Origin: Pseudomonadota bacterium
GTDB taxonomy: Bacteria > Pseudomonadota > Gammaproteobacteria > Burkholderiales > Burkholderiaceae_C
Direction of reading: 5' to 3'
Assembly (NCBI GenBank): GCA_023394015.1
Contig: JAEXBL010000198.1
Span: forward strand, 1 to 12,812
Length of the DNA stretch: 12,812 nucleotides
A program made the translations under genes and the position numbers. Of the stretch, positions 1 through 8,987 are shown in pieces (the first letter of the stretch is position 1; each line of letters starts with the position of its first letter). The notes under the pieces are model-generated. The model saw only the letters and a list, made by a program, of their open reading frames with translations, made no database searches and was not told where the DNA came from.

Positions 1-2542
<2,542 letters not shown>

Positions 2543-2545
2543 GCA

Positions 2546-2651
2546 CTCACCTGTGGCTAGAAGTCAGTCAGGTGAGCGTCGTTGCGGATCGGAAAGCGGC
2601 GCGCCAAGCCTGACGGGGCCTGCGGCGGCCCCGCTGCAACGCTCCTTGGCG
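2546..2651 (-). promoter_or_regulatory. SAH riboswitch with ribosome-site sequestering platform
   Basis: Read on the minus strand, the 5' leader of the B12-half metH matches the SAH riboswitch fold. P1 is CGCCAAG (2651-2645) with CTTGGCG (2608-2602). P2 is CGGGGCC (2633-2627) with GGCCCCG (2620-2614). The conserved segment GGAGCGTTGCAGC follows P1. The pseudoknot helix P4 is GAGCG (2644-2640) with CGCTC (2578-2574). Downstream, CTCACCT (2576-2570) is the exact complement of AGGTGAG (2552-2546), which is the ribosome-binding site. The two pairings share CTC at 2576-2574, so ligand-stabilised P4 should release the ribosome site. This family is known upstream of ahcY, metH and metF in beta- and gammaproteobacteria and turns genes on when SAH accumulates. 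The helices are seen; the switching is inferred. Confidence 0.9.
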
Positions 2652-2661
2652 GCAAGCGCCG

Positions 2662-2667
2662 ATTCTA
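2662..2667 (-). promoter_or_regulatory. Candidate -10 hexamer for the riboswitch/metH transcript
   Basis: TAGAAT lies 10 bases upstream of the first base of riboswitch helix P1 on the minus strand. A start a few bases downstream of the hexamer would give a transcript beginning just before P1, as expected for a riboswitch leader. No convincing -35 box sits 16-18 bases upstream. Confidence 0.55.
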
Positions 2668-2716
2668 CGAGCCGCGCGGCAACCCGGGGATTGTGCGGGT
2701 ATGGGCGCCGCGCGCC

Positions 2717-3717
<1,001 letters not shown>

Positions 3718-3753
3718 TCATCAACAAGCACGGGCGTGCGGCAGCGCTGCCCG

Positions 3754-4653
3754 TCAGCGCTCGAAATGCCGCTCCCGCACGAACTTGCCGCTGCCGCGCC
3801 AGGCGCCGTGGCGGCCGACGATGAGCGAGGCCAGGTAGCCCGCGCCCAGCGCGATCACGATGGTGGGGCTGGTCGGCCAGTCGGCGTGGTAGCTGATCAG
3901 CAGCCCGGCCACGCAGGCGGCCAGCGCCACCGCGCTGGCCAGCGCCATCAGCGCCGGCACGCTGCGCACCCACAGCCGCGCGGTGGCGGCCGGCAGCACC
4001 ATGATGCCCACCGCCATCAGCGTGCCCAGCGCATGAAAGCCGGCCACCAGGTTGATCACCACCAGCACCAGAAAGCCGTAGTGCGCCAGCGGCGAAAGGC
4101 GGCTGACGCTGCGCAGGAACTGCGGGTCCAGGCATTCCAGCACCAGCGGCCGGTACATCAGCGCCAGCACCGCCAGCGTGGCGATGGCAATGCCCACCAG
4201 CAGGCCCAGGGCGGCGTCGTTCAGCGCCAGCACGGTGCCGAACAGCACGTGCAGCAAATCCACGCTGCTGCCGCGCGTGGACACGATCAGCACGCCCAGC
4301 GCCAGGCTCAGCTGGTAGAAGGCGGCCAGGCTGGCGTCTTCGCGCAGCACGGTGCTGCGCGCCACCAGGCCCGAGCCCACCGCCACCACCAGGCCGGCGG
4401 CCACGCCGCCGATGGTCATGGCCGTCAGAGACAGGCCCGACAGCAGGTAGCCGATGGCAGCGCCGGGCAGGATGGCGTGCGCCATGGCGTCGCCGGTCAG
4501 GCTCATGCGGCGCAGCAGCAGGAACACGCCCACCGGCGCGCAACTGAGCGACAGCGCCACGCAGCCCACCAGCGCGCGGCGCATGAAGCCGAACTCGGTC
4601 AGCGGGCCGACCAGCAGCGCCCACAGGCCGGTGTCGAGGGTGTCAAGCGTCAT
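3754..4653 (-). CDS. znuB: ZnuB, membrane permease of the zinc ABC importer
   Basis: This 299-residue inner-membrane protein is the translocation channel of the ZnuABC importer (ABC-3 family). It is hydrophobic almost throughout, with about eight or nine predicted membrane segments. Typical family sequence includes LLLRRMSLTGDAMAHAILPG (residues 47-66), which precedes the ATPase-contacting region, and HALGTLMAVGIMVLPAATA in the second half, a stretch conserved in zinc/manganese permeases. The length is normal for the family, which runs to about 260-300. The start ATG (4653-4651) overlaps the znuC stop (TGA, 4652-4650) as ATGA, so translation is probably coupled and the two subunits made in matched amounts. 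A longer reading frame upstream exists only because znuC is GC-rich in that phase. Function is secure. Confidence 0.95.
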   Translation of the reverse strand: MTLDTLDTGLWALLVGPLTEFGFMRRALVGCVALSLSCAPVGVFLLLRRMSLTGDAMAHAILPGAAIGYLLSGLSLTAMTIGGVAAGLVVAVGSGLVARSTVLREDASLAAFYQLSLALGVLIVSTRGSSVDLLHVLFGTVLALNDAALGLLVGIAIATLAVLALMYRPLVLECLDPQFLRSVSRLSPLAHYGFLVLVVINLVAGFHALGTLMAVGIMVLPAATARLWVRSVPALMALASAVALAACVAGLLISYHADWPTSPTIVIALGAGYLASLIVGRHGAWRGSGKFVRERHFER

Positions 4654-5492
4654 GGGGCGGGCTCCGCCGCGTGCCCGTGCGCATGGGGGTGCGCGTGGCC
4701 GCCGTGGGGGTGCGCATGATCGTGCGGCCCCTGCGGATGGCCCGCCGCCGCCGGCGGCACCTCGCACACCGGCGCCCGTGCGTCGAAGGCCTCGGGCATC
4801 GCCCGCAGGCGCTCCAGGTTGGCCGGCGTCAGCACGCTGGCCGTCGGCCCCCAGCCGACCAGCTCGCGCGCCAGCATCAGGGTTTCGGGGAAGGCCTCGC
4901 GCACCTGGTGCAGGTCGTGCAGCACCGCCAGCACCGTCTTGCCCTGGCGCTGCCAGCCGCGCAGCAGCGCCAGCAAATCCTGCGTGGTGCGCTGATCGAT
5001 GGCCGAAAAGGGCTCATCCAGCAGCAAAATGGGCGCATCCTGCAGCATCAGGCGCGCAAACAGCGTGCGCTGCAACTGCCCGCCCGACAGCGTGTCGATC
5101 GGCTGGCGCGCGTAGCCTTCCAGCCCCACGGCCGCCAGCGCGGCGCGCACCCGCTCGCGCTGGGCGCGCGAAAAGCCGCCAAAGGCGCCCGTCTCGTGCC
5201 ACAGTCCCAGCGCGGCGAATTCGCCCACGCGGATCGGAAAGCCGCGCTCCAGCGAGGCCTGCTGCGGCAGATAGGCCACGCGCTGGCCCGCCAGCCCCTC
5301 GATGCGCCCACCCAGCGGCGACAGCAACCCGGCCAGCGCCTTCACCAGCGTGGACTTGCCGGCGCCATTGGGCCCCACCACCGCCAGCAGCGCGCCGGGG
5401 GGGATCACGCCCGAGACGTGGTGCACCGCCGGATGGCCGTCGTAGCCCAGCGTCAGGTCGTGCAGGGTAATGGGCTGGGGCAGGGCCGTCAT
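4650..5492 (-). CDS. znuC: ZnuC, ATPase of the zinc ABC importer, with His-rich tail
   Basis: This 280-residue ABC ATPase powers zinc import through ZnuB. The Walker A motif is GPNGAGKST (40-48), the Q-loop is at Gln77-78, the signature LSGGQ at 135-139, Walker B ILLLDE at 155-160, and the switch histidine is in LHDLH near 192. The core ends at about residue 245. A tail at 252-274 then carries ten histidines in 23 residues (pattern HxH repeated). Such a cytosolic tail could bind zinc after import or sense it; this is inference, though His-rich ATPases of zinc importers do occur. The start at 5492 overlaps the TGA of an upstream 45-codon frame as ATGA. A longer in-frame start at 5678 would run through that frame and into an operator palindrome, so I rejected it. 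Confidence 0.95.
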   Translation of the reverse strand: MTALPQPITLHDLTLGYDGHPAVHHVSGVIPPGALLAVVGPNGAGKSTLVKALAGLLSPLGGRIEGLAGQRVAYLPQQASLERGFPIRVGEFAALGLWHETGAFGGFSRAQRERVRAALAAVGLEGYARQPIDTLSGGQLQRTLFARLMLQDAPILLLDEPFSAIDQRTTQDLLALLRGWQRQGKTVLAVLHDLHQVREAFPETLMLARELVGWGPTASVLTPANLERLRAMPEAFDARAPVCEVPPAAAGHPQGPHDHAHPHGGHAHPHAHGHAAEPAP

Positions 5493-5626
5493 CCGCCCCC
5501 GCCTTGCAGCGCCCAGCGCCACAGCAGCACCAGCACCGCACTGATGGCCCCGGCCACCGCCAGGCGCCACAGCGCCCCGCGCAGCAGCAGCGGCGGGCGT
5601 GGGGCAAGCGGGGGTGGCGGGGTCAT
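5489..5626 (-). CDS. Possible 45-residue single-pass membrane protein, first in the znu operon
   Basis: I do not recognise this short frame. It encodes 45 residues: a proline-rich start (MTPPPPLAPRPP), basic residues at about 16-21, one hydrophobic stretch at about 22-39 (LAVAGAISAVLVLLWRWAL) and a Gly4 end. The charge pattern suggests a cytoplasmic N terminus. Its TGA (5491-5489) overlaps the znuC ATG as ATGA, the same join seen between znuC and znuB, which is the main reason to think it is translated. The ribosome site is weak (GGA about 14 bases upstream). It may be a small accessory subunit of the transporter, or only a leader frame that couples translation into znuC. High local GC means a chance frame cannot be excluded. 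Confidence 0.45.
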   Translation of the reverse strand: MTPPPPLAPRPPLLLRGALWRLAVAGAISAVLVLLWRWALQGGGG

Positions 5627-5672
5627 GCGGCGGTGAATCCGAAAAAAGCAGGCGAATGCGCAGGCGCCTAAA

Positions 5673-5689
5673 ATGCAACTGACTTGCAT
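5673..5689. promoter_or_regulatory. Putative Zur operator 1 (perfect palindrome)
   Basis: ATGCAA-CTGAC-TTGCAT is a perfect inverted repeat in the divergent gap between the znu operon and zur. Its right half, TTGCAT (5684-5689), with GATCAT 17 bases on (5707-5712), could also serve as a weak promoter for zur. Assignment to Zur is inferred from location and from the second matching site. Confidence 0.7.
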
Positions 5690-5710
5690 CAAGCCGCCCA
5701 GCGCGCGATC

Positions 5711-5733
5711 ATATCGCAAGTCAGTTGCGTTAT
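5711..5733. promoter_or_regulatory. Putative Zur operator 2
   Basis: CGCAA-GTCAG-TTGCG (5715-5729) is a perfect inverted repeat, extended by ATA/TAT to 5711-5733 with one mismatch. Its core is the reverse complement of operator 1 (CTGAC versus GTCAG spacer). The centres are 41 bp apart, about four helical turns. It ends 8 bases before the zur start codon, where bound protein would block zur itself. Confidence 0.7.
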
Positions 5734-5741
5734 TGCCCGCC

Positions 5742-6236
5742 ATGCCCGAGTTCGACCCCGCCGCCCTCAGCCAACGCCTGCACCAGGCCGGCCTGCGCAG
5801 CACGCGCGCGGTGCTGGGCGTGGCCGCCTTGTTCGAGGCGTCGGCGCCCCACTGGCTGCCCTCCCACGCCGAGGTGGCCGAACGGCTGGCGCAGGCGGGC
5901 GAGCCGGTGAACCCGGTCACCCTGTACCGCCTGCTGGATAGGCTGGTGGCCGCCGGCCTGCTGGCGCGCCACACGGCGCCGGGCGAGCGCGTGTGGCGCT
6001 TTCAGTGGCTGGGCCTGGCCGCCCCGCCGCCGGCCGCTGCCGTGCCGCACTTCGAGTGCGACGCCTGCCACGCGCAGTTTCCCCTGCAGGCCGCCGACGC
6101 CCCCACCCAGGCCGTGGCCGACGCCCTGCGCCGCACGCTGGCCGAGCACGGCCACCAGGCCGCCCGCGTCGATCTGGCCGTGCACGGCACCTGCGCCGGT
6201 TGCCGCGCGGACGAATCCGGCGCCGTTCACTCCTGA
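5742..6236 (+). CDS. zur: Zur-like Fur-family zinc repressor
   Basis: This 164-residue Fur-family regulator probably represses the divergent zinc importer, and itself, when zinc is plentiful. The N-terminal winged-helix domain covers about 1-90, with RSTRAVLGVAALFE (19-32) as the early helices and NPVTLYRLLDRLVAAGLL (57-74) as the recognition helix. The dimerisation part has the structural-zinc cysteine pairs C106-x-x-C109 (FECDACH) and C151-x-x-C154 (CAGC), plus His103, His110 and His136/His138 as possible sensory ligands. The ATG at 5742 is preferred. A longer in-frame start at 5673 would lie in operator 1 and add 23 unconserved residues. No Shine-Dalgarno is visible. The stop codon lies at the edge of a dispersed repeat. 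Identity as Zur rather than Fur or Mur rests on the importer next to it. Confidence 0.88.
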   Translation: MPEFDPAALSQRLHQAGLRSTRAVLGVAALFEASAPHWLPSHAEVAERLAQAGEPVNPVTLYRLLDRLVAAGLLARHTAPGERVWRFQWLGLAAPPPAAAVPHFECDACHAQFPLQAADAPTQAVADALRRTLAEHGHQAARVDLAVHGTCAGCRADESGAVHS

Positions 6237-6274
6237 TTCAATAGCTGCTCTGACGCGTCGGGCGGGCCATGCAG
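6235..6274 (+). repeat. Dispersed repeat, copy overlapping the zur stop codon
   Basis: GATTCAATAGCTG (6235-6247) is followed after 17 bases by GGCCATGCAG (6265-6274), a 7-of-10 match to the right block of the other copies. Two of the three zur stop-codon bases (6234-6236) belong to the repeat, so it touches the 3' end of the gene. Confidence 0.55.
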
Positions 6275-6288
6275 CCCAATAGGACGTT

Positions 6289-6358
6289 CGCCGGAATCGC
6301 CCGCAGCGGTTCCGGCCTGCGAATGAGCCGACCCGCGCGCCGGGCGGTGCTCATCCAG
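6289..6358 (-). repeat. REP-type repeat, left copy
   Basis: This 70-bp unit is 64/70 identical to 6961-7030 in the same orientation, and the last 35 bp are identical. It has two parts: a hairpin with stem CCGGAA (6291-6296)/TTCCGG (6310-6315), headed on the minus strand by GCAG, and a second hairpin with TGAGC (6324-6328)/GCTCA (6349-6353) and inner CCCG/CGGG. Confidence 0.85.
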
Positions 6359-6361
6359 GAG

Positions 6362-6391
6362 GTAGGTCGGAACCCCGCAAGGGATTCCGAC
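6362..6391 (+). repeat. REP element in opposite orientation
   Basis: The tetranucleotide GTAG (6362-6365) is followed by a hairpin: GTCGGAA (6366-6372) with TTCCGAC (6385-6391), and CCC/GGG closing a GCAA loop. It resembles the reverse complement of the REP at 6961-6992. Together with 6289-6358 it forms an inverted REP pair just past the 3' end of the transposase. Confidence 0.85.
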
Positions 6392-6407
6392 AACCCGCCT
6401 CACGCGT

Positions 6408-6935
6408 TCAGTCGTACGGCACGTCAATGGCGTCACCAGCGGCCCAGTCCAACGGGTAGTGGCCTCGCCGCACGTGTGCCAGAAAGCTCGAATGGGGCCA
6501 GTCGGCGGGCGTTCGGCTCCATCCGTGCTTCACGGGGTTGTGGTGGATGTAATCCATGTGCCGGTTGAGATCGGCCTCATCGCGAATCTGATGCTCCCAG
6601 AAACGGCGCTGCCAGATGCCTCGCTCGCCCTTGCTCAGGCGAACGGCGGAGCGATGTTCTTCAGGCGGCAAGGCACGCGAGAAATCGGTTTTGATGCGCC
6701 GCCAGCGGGTAGAAAAATCGGCATCGTCCATCGGCAGGCGCCAGAGCCAGTGCATGTGTTCAGGCAACACCACCCAAGCCAGTACCTGGAACGGTCGGCG
6801 CGCCTTTTCCGCGCCCACGCATTGCCGCAGCAGGTCGATCCGGCGCACCAGCAGATCGTTGCCGTGTCGATGCAGCAGGTTGACGGTGAAGAACCAGGTG
6901 GCGCCTGGTGTCTTGGCGCGGATGTAGCGGGGCAT
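6408..6935 (-). CDS. REP-associated tyrosine transposase (RAYT)
   Basis: This 175-residue protein is a full-length RAYT, a single-copy, domesticated relative of IS200/IS605 Y1 transposases that nicks and joins single-stranded REP sequences. The histidine pair is H60-M-H62 in LPEHMHWLWRL. The nucleophile should be Tyr129 in MDYIHHNPVKHG. The stretch WQRRFWEHQIRDEADL (108-123) is also typical. The gene is intact and is flanked by REPs on both sides (6289-6391 and 6961-7030), two of them carrying the expected GTAG. No good ribosome site is visible before the ATG at 6935. It sits between zur and the threonine dehydratase gene with its own inverted REPs, so it came in as a unit or made its surroundings. 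The family call is secure; present activity is unknown. Confidence 0.93.
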   Translation of the reverse strand: MPRYIRAKTPGATWFFTVNLLHRHGNDLLVRRIDLLRQCVGAEKARRPFQVLAWVVLPEHMHWLWRLPMDDADFSTRWRRIKTDFSRALPPEEHRSAVRLSKGERGIWQRRFWEHQIRDEADLNRHMDYIHHNPVKHGWSRTPADWPHSSFLAHVRRGHYPLDWAAGDAIDVPYD

Positions 6936-6960
6936 GGTGGCGGGTGGGCGACGAGACGGG

Positions 6961-7030
6961 CGTCGGAATCGCCTGCGGCGGTTCCGACCTACGAGTGAGC
7001 CGACCCGCGCGCCGGGCGGTGCTCATCCAG
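6961..7030 (-). repeat. REP-type repeat, right copy, overlapping the threonine dehydratase 3' end
   Basis: This is the second copy of the 70-bp unit. Its stem is TCGGAA (6963-6968)/TTCCGA (6982-6987). Compared with the left copy, both sides of the outer base pair changed together (C:G to T:A). On the minus strand the head is GTAG (6992-6989), and its TAG is the stop codon of the overlapping gene. Confidence 0.9.
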
Positions 7031-8224
7031 CCAGCGCGCCTCCAGCCCCTCGCCGTTCAGCCGCGCCAGCAGCTCGCGCACATGCTCGGCGTCGCGCGTT
7101 TGCAGCACCAGCTCGATCTCGACGTTCTGCGCCGCCAGCAGGGTGAAGGCGCGCTGGTGGTGGATCTCCTGCACGTTGGCGCCGCACTCGGCCACCAGTG
7201 CGGTGATGCGCGCCAGCGAGCCGGGCACGTCGCGCGTGTTCACCACCACCCGCGCCAGCCGGCCCGAGCGCACCAGGCCGCGGCCGATGATGGCCGCCAG
7301 CAGCAGCGGGTCGATGTTGCCGCCCGACAGCACCAGCCCGGCGCGGCAGCCCTGGAACAGCGCCGGATGGCGCAGCAGCGCCGCCAGCGCGGCGGCGCCG
7401 GCGCCTTCGGCCAGGGTTTTCTCGATCTCCAGCAGCAACACGATGGCCTGCTCGATGTCGCCTTCGTCCACCAGCAGCAGCTCATCCACGTGCCGGCGGA
7501 TCAGCGGCAGGCAGGCCGCACCCGGCTGGCTGACGGCGATGCCCTCGGCGATGGTGCTGTGCCCTTGCGCGTGCGCGCTGCCGGTGACGGCGTTCACCGC
7601 GCCCGGAAAGCGCGCCGTCTGCACGCCCACCACGCGCAGGCCGGGCTTGAGCGCCTTGGCCGCCGTGGCCACGCCGCCGATCAGCCCGCCGCCGCCGATG
7701 GGCACCACCAGCGTGTCCAGGCCGGGCTGCGCGGCCAGCATCTCCAGCGCCAGCGTGCCCTGGCCGGCCATGATGGCGGGGTCGTCGTAGGGGTGGACGA
7801 AGGTAAGCCCTTGCTCACGCGCCAGCGCTTGCGCATGTTCGCGCGCAGCGTCCAGCGTGTCGCCGTGCAGGATCACCTCGGCGCCGAAACCGCGGGTGCG
7901 CGCCACCTTCACGCCGGGGGTAAAGCGCGGCATCACGATCACCGCCCGGATGCCCAGCCGCTCGGCATGAAAGGCCACGCCCTGCGCGTGGTTGCCCGCG
8001 CTCATGGCGATCACGCCGCGCGCGCGCTCGTCGGCGCCCAGCTGCGCCAGCTTGTTGCAGGCGCCGCGCTCCTTGAACGAGGCGGTGAACTGCAGGTTCT
8101 CCATCTTCAGGAACACCTGCGCCCCCGTCACCTGCGACAGCGTGCGCGATTCGACGCAAGGCGTGTCGAGCACCTGGCCGTGCAGGCGGGCGGCGGCTTG
8201 CTGGATGTCGGTGAGTTGCAGCAT
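6989..8224 (-). CDS. ilvA: Threonine dehydratase (ammonia-lyase) with ACT domain and REP-derived tail
   Basis: This 411-residue pyridoxal-phosphate enzyme deaminates threonine to 2-oxobutanoate, the first step toward isoleucine. The cofactor lysine is Lys51 (FTASFKERGA), the substrate loop SAGNHAQG is at 75-82, and the phosphate-binding GGGG is at 177-180. A single ACT domain spans about 325-395, the medium form with one C-terminal regulatory domain. Catabolic versus biosynthetic use cannot be settled from sequence; another ilvA may exist elsewhere. The start at 8224 is chosen because upstream residues are unconserved and derive from an inverted-repeat element. CACAAT lies only 6 bases upstream, so the mRNA may lack a leader. 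The last 13 residues (399-411, LDEHRPARGSAHS) and the TAG stop come from the REP, so the native C terminus appears to have been replaced or extended. Confidence 0.92.
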   Translation of the reverse strand: MLQLTDIQQAAARLHGQVLDTPCVESRTLSQVTGAQVFLKMENLQFTASFKERGACNKLAQLGADERARGVIAMSAGNHAQGVAFHAERLGIRAVIVMPRFTPGVKVARTRGFGAEVILHGDTLDAAREHAQALAREQGLTFVHPYDDPAIMAGQGTLALEMLAAQPGLDTLVVPIGGGGLIGGVATAAKALKPGLRVVGVQTARFPGAVNAVTGSAHAQGHSTIAEGIAVSQPGAACLPLIRRHVDELLLVDEGDIEQAIVLLLEIEKTLAEGAGAAALAALLRHPALFQGCRAGLVLSGGNIDPLLLAAIIGRGLVRSGRLARVVVNTRDVPGSLARITALVAECGANVQEIHHQRAFTLLAAQNVEIELVLQTRDAEHVRELLARLNGEGLEARWLDEHRPARGSAHS

Positions 8225-8230
8225 CGGGCG

Positions 8231-8236
8231 ATTGTG
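8231..8236 (-). promoter_or_regulatory. Candidate -10 for the threonine dehydratase gene
   Basis: CACAAT ends 6 bases before the ATG at 8224 and no Shine-Dalgarno lies between. If it is used, transcription would begin at or next to the start codon. No -35 box is evident. Confidence 0.4.
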
Positions 8237-8258
8237 AAGGGCTTGGCGGCCGAACCGC

Positions 8259-8436
8259 CCAACAGCCGGACGCGAAGGGCGCCAAGGTTTCGCGAAAGTC
8301 GCGAAAAACACCCTTGGAGTGCGCCTTAATTGATAGCATTCAGCGATTGCCTGGCAACCCCCAGAGGGGAGCTTCAGCCTCAATCTTCTTTCGCGATCTT
8401 CGCGCGGCTTTCGCGCCCTTCGCGTCCGGCTGTTGG
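8259..8436. repeat. 178-bp element with long inverted arms
   Basis: The arms are perfect inverted copies over 24 bp (8259-8282 and 8413-8436, CCAACAGCCGGACGCGAAGG and on). They continue imperfectly, around CGCGAA blocks, to 8306 and 8389, giving arms of about 48 bp with roughly 40 matching positions. The 82-bp core (8307-8388) has no frame of note; on the minus strand it contains TGCTATCAATTAA, similar to the start of the dispersed repeat in recQ. No target-site duplication is visible. This fills most of the 234-bp gene-free stretch at 8225-8458, between the threonine dehydratase start and the efflux gene 3' end. It looks like a MITE-like or REP-like intergenic repeat and may end transcription from the efflux gene. 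Confidence 0.75.
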
Positions 8437-8458
8437 TGCGTGATTGGCCGCGCGCGCC

Positions 8459-8911
8459 TCAAGTTGCTGCCGCCGGCAAGCCGAACACCCGGTCGAACAC
8501 CCAGGTGAAGACGAAGGTGTAGACCAGAAAGAACAGCAGCAGCCCCAGGTCCATCAGCAGCGCGTGCCACAGGCTCACGCCCAGCCACCACGCGATGAAG
8601 GGCACCAGCCACAGCAGCAGGCCGCCTTCGAAGCCGATGGCGTGCGCCACGCGCCGCGCCGGGCTGCGTCCGCGCGTGGCCTGGCGCAGTTCCCAGCGCT
8701 CGAAGAAGTAGTTGAACACCAGGTTCCACAGCACGGCGATGAGCGAGCTGCCCACCGCCAGCCCGCCCGAGCTGCCCCAGCCGTGCTCGGTGAGCAGGCC
8801 CAGCGCCAGCGTGACCACGCCGATGGCGATCAGCTCGTACAGCGCCACGTACAGCACGCGCCGCCGCGCGCCTTGCAAAGAAAACCACCAGGGAGCGCGC
8901 GCGGAAGCCAT
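8459..8911 (-). CDS. PACE-family efflux protein (AceI-like)
   Basis: This 150-residue inner-membrane protein belongs to the PACE (proteobacterial antimicrobial compound efflux) family, whose founder AceI exports chlorhexidine and probably has polyamines as natural substrates. It has four membrane segments in two bacterial-transmembrane-pair repeats, about 15-75 and 82-145. The first carries Glu26 in YVALYELIAIG, matching the essential membrane glutamate of AceI, and WNLVFNYFFERWE near 62-74. The second carries FEGGLLLWLVPFIAWW and ends with FTWVFDRVFGLP. The length is typical. The ATG at 8911 has TTAAAG 7 bases upstream and no ribosome site, so a leaderless transcript is possible. It is divergent from the EamA exporter with 76 bp between. 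Its actual substrate cannot be told from sequence. Confidence 0.9.
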   Translation of the reverse strand: MASARAPWWFSLQGARRRVLYVALYELIAIGVVTLALGLLTEHGWGSSGGLAVGSSLIAVLWNLVFNYFFERWELRQATRGRSPARRVAHAIGFEGGLLLWLVPFIAWWLGVSLWHALLMDLGLLLFFLVYTFVFTWVFDRVFGLPAAAT

Positions 8912-8918
8912 GCGGCGA

Positions 8919-8924
8919 CTTTAA
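8919..8924 (-). promoter_or_regulatory. Candidate -10 for the PACE gene
   Basis: TTAAAG on the minus strand ends 7 bases before the ATG at 8911, the same close spacing seen at other starts in this window. The evidence is the hexamer and its spacing only. Confidence 0.3.
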
Positions 8925-8971
8925 GGGCTGCCGCCCGCCGCGGCGCCCGCAGTGGGTTGGGGCGCGTGGCC

Positions 8972-8977
8972 GTTAAG
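8972..8977 (+). promoter_or_regulatory. Candidate -10 for the EamA exporter gene
   Basis: GTTAAG ends 10 bases before the ATG at 8988, with no Shine-Dalgarno between. A very short or absent leader is implied if this hexamer is real. It lies in the 76-bp divergent gap shared with the PACE gene. Confidence 0.3.
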
Positions 8978-8987
8978 CTCGGCGCCC

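Noticed and set aside
5673..5741. A longer N terminus for zur from ATG at 5673
   Set aside because: That ATG is part of operator 1, the added 23 residues cross operator 2, and Fur-family proteins normally begin near the residue encoded at 5742.
6289..7030. CRISPR array
   Set aside because: The similar units number only two or three, differ in orientation, and flank a transposase gene; there are no regular spacers.
6908..8329. A 473-codon open frame on the plus strand
   Set aside because: It is antisense to threonine dehydratase, rich in Gln/His/Ala, with no recognisable domain.
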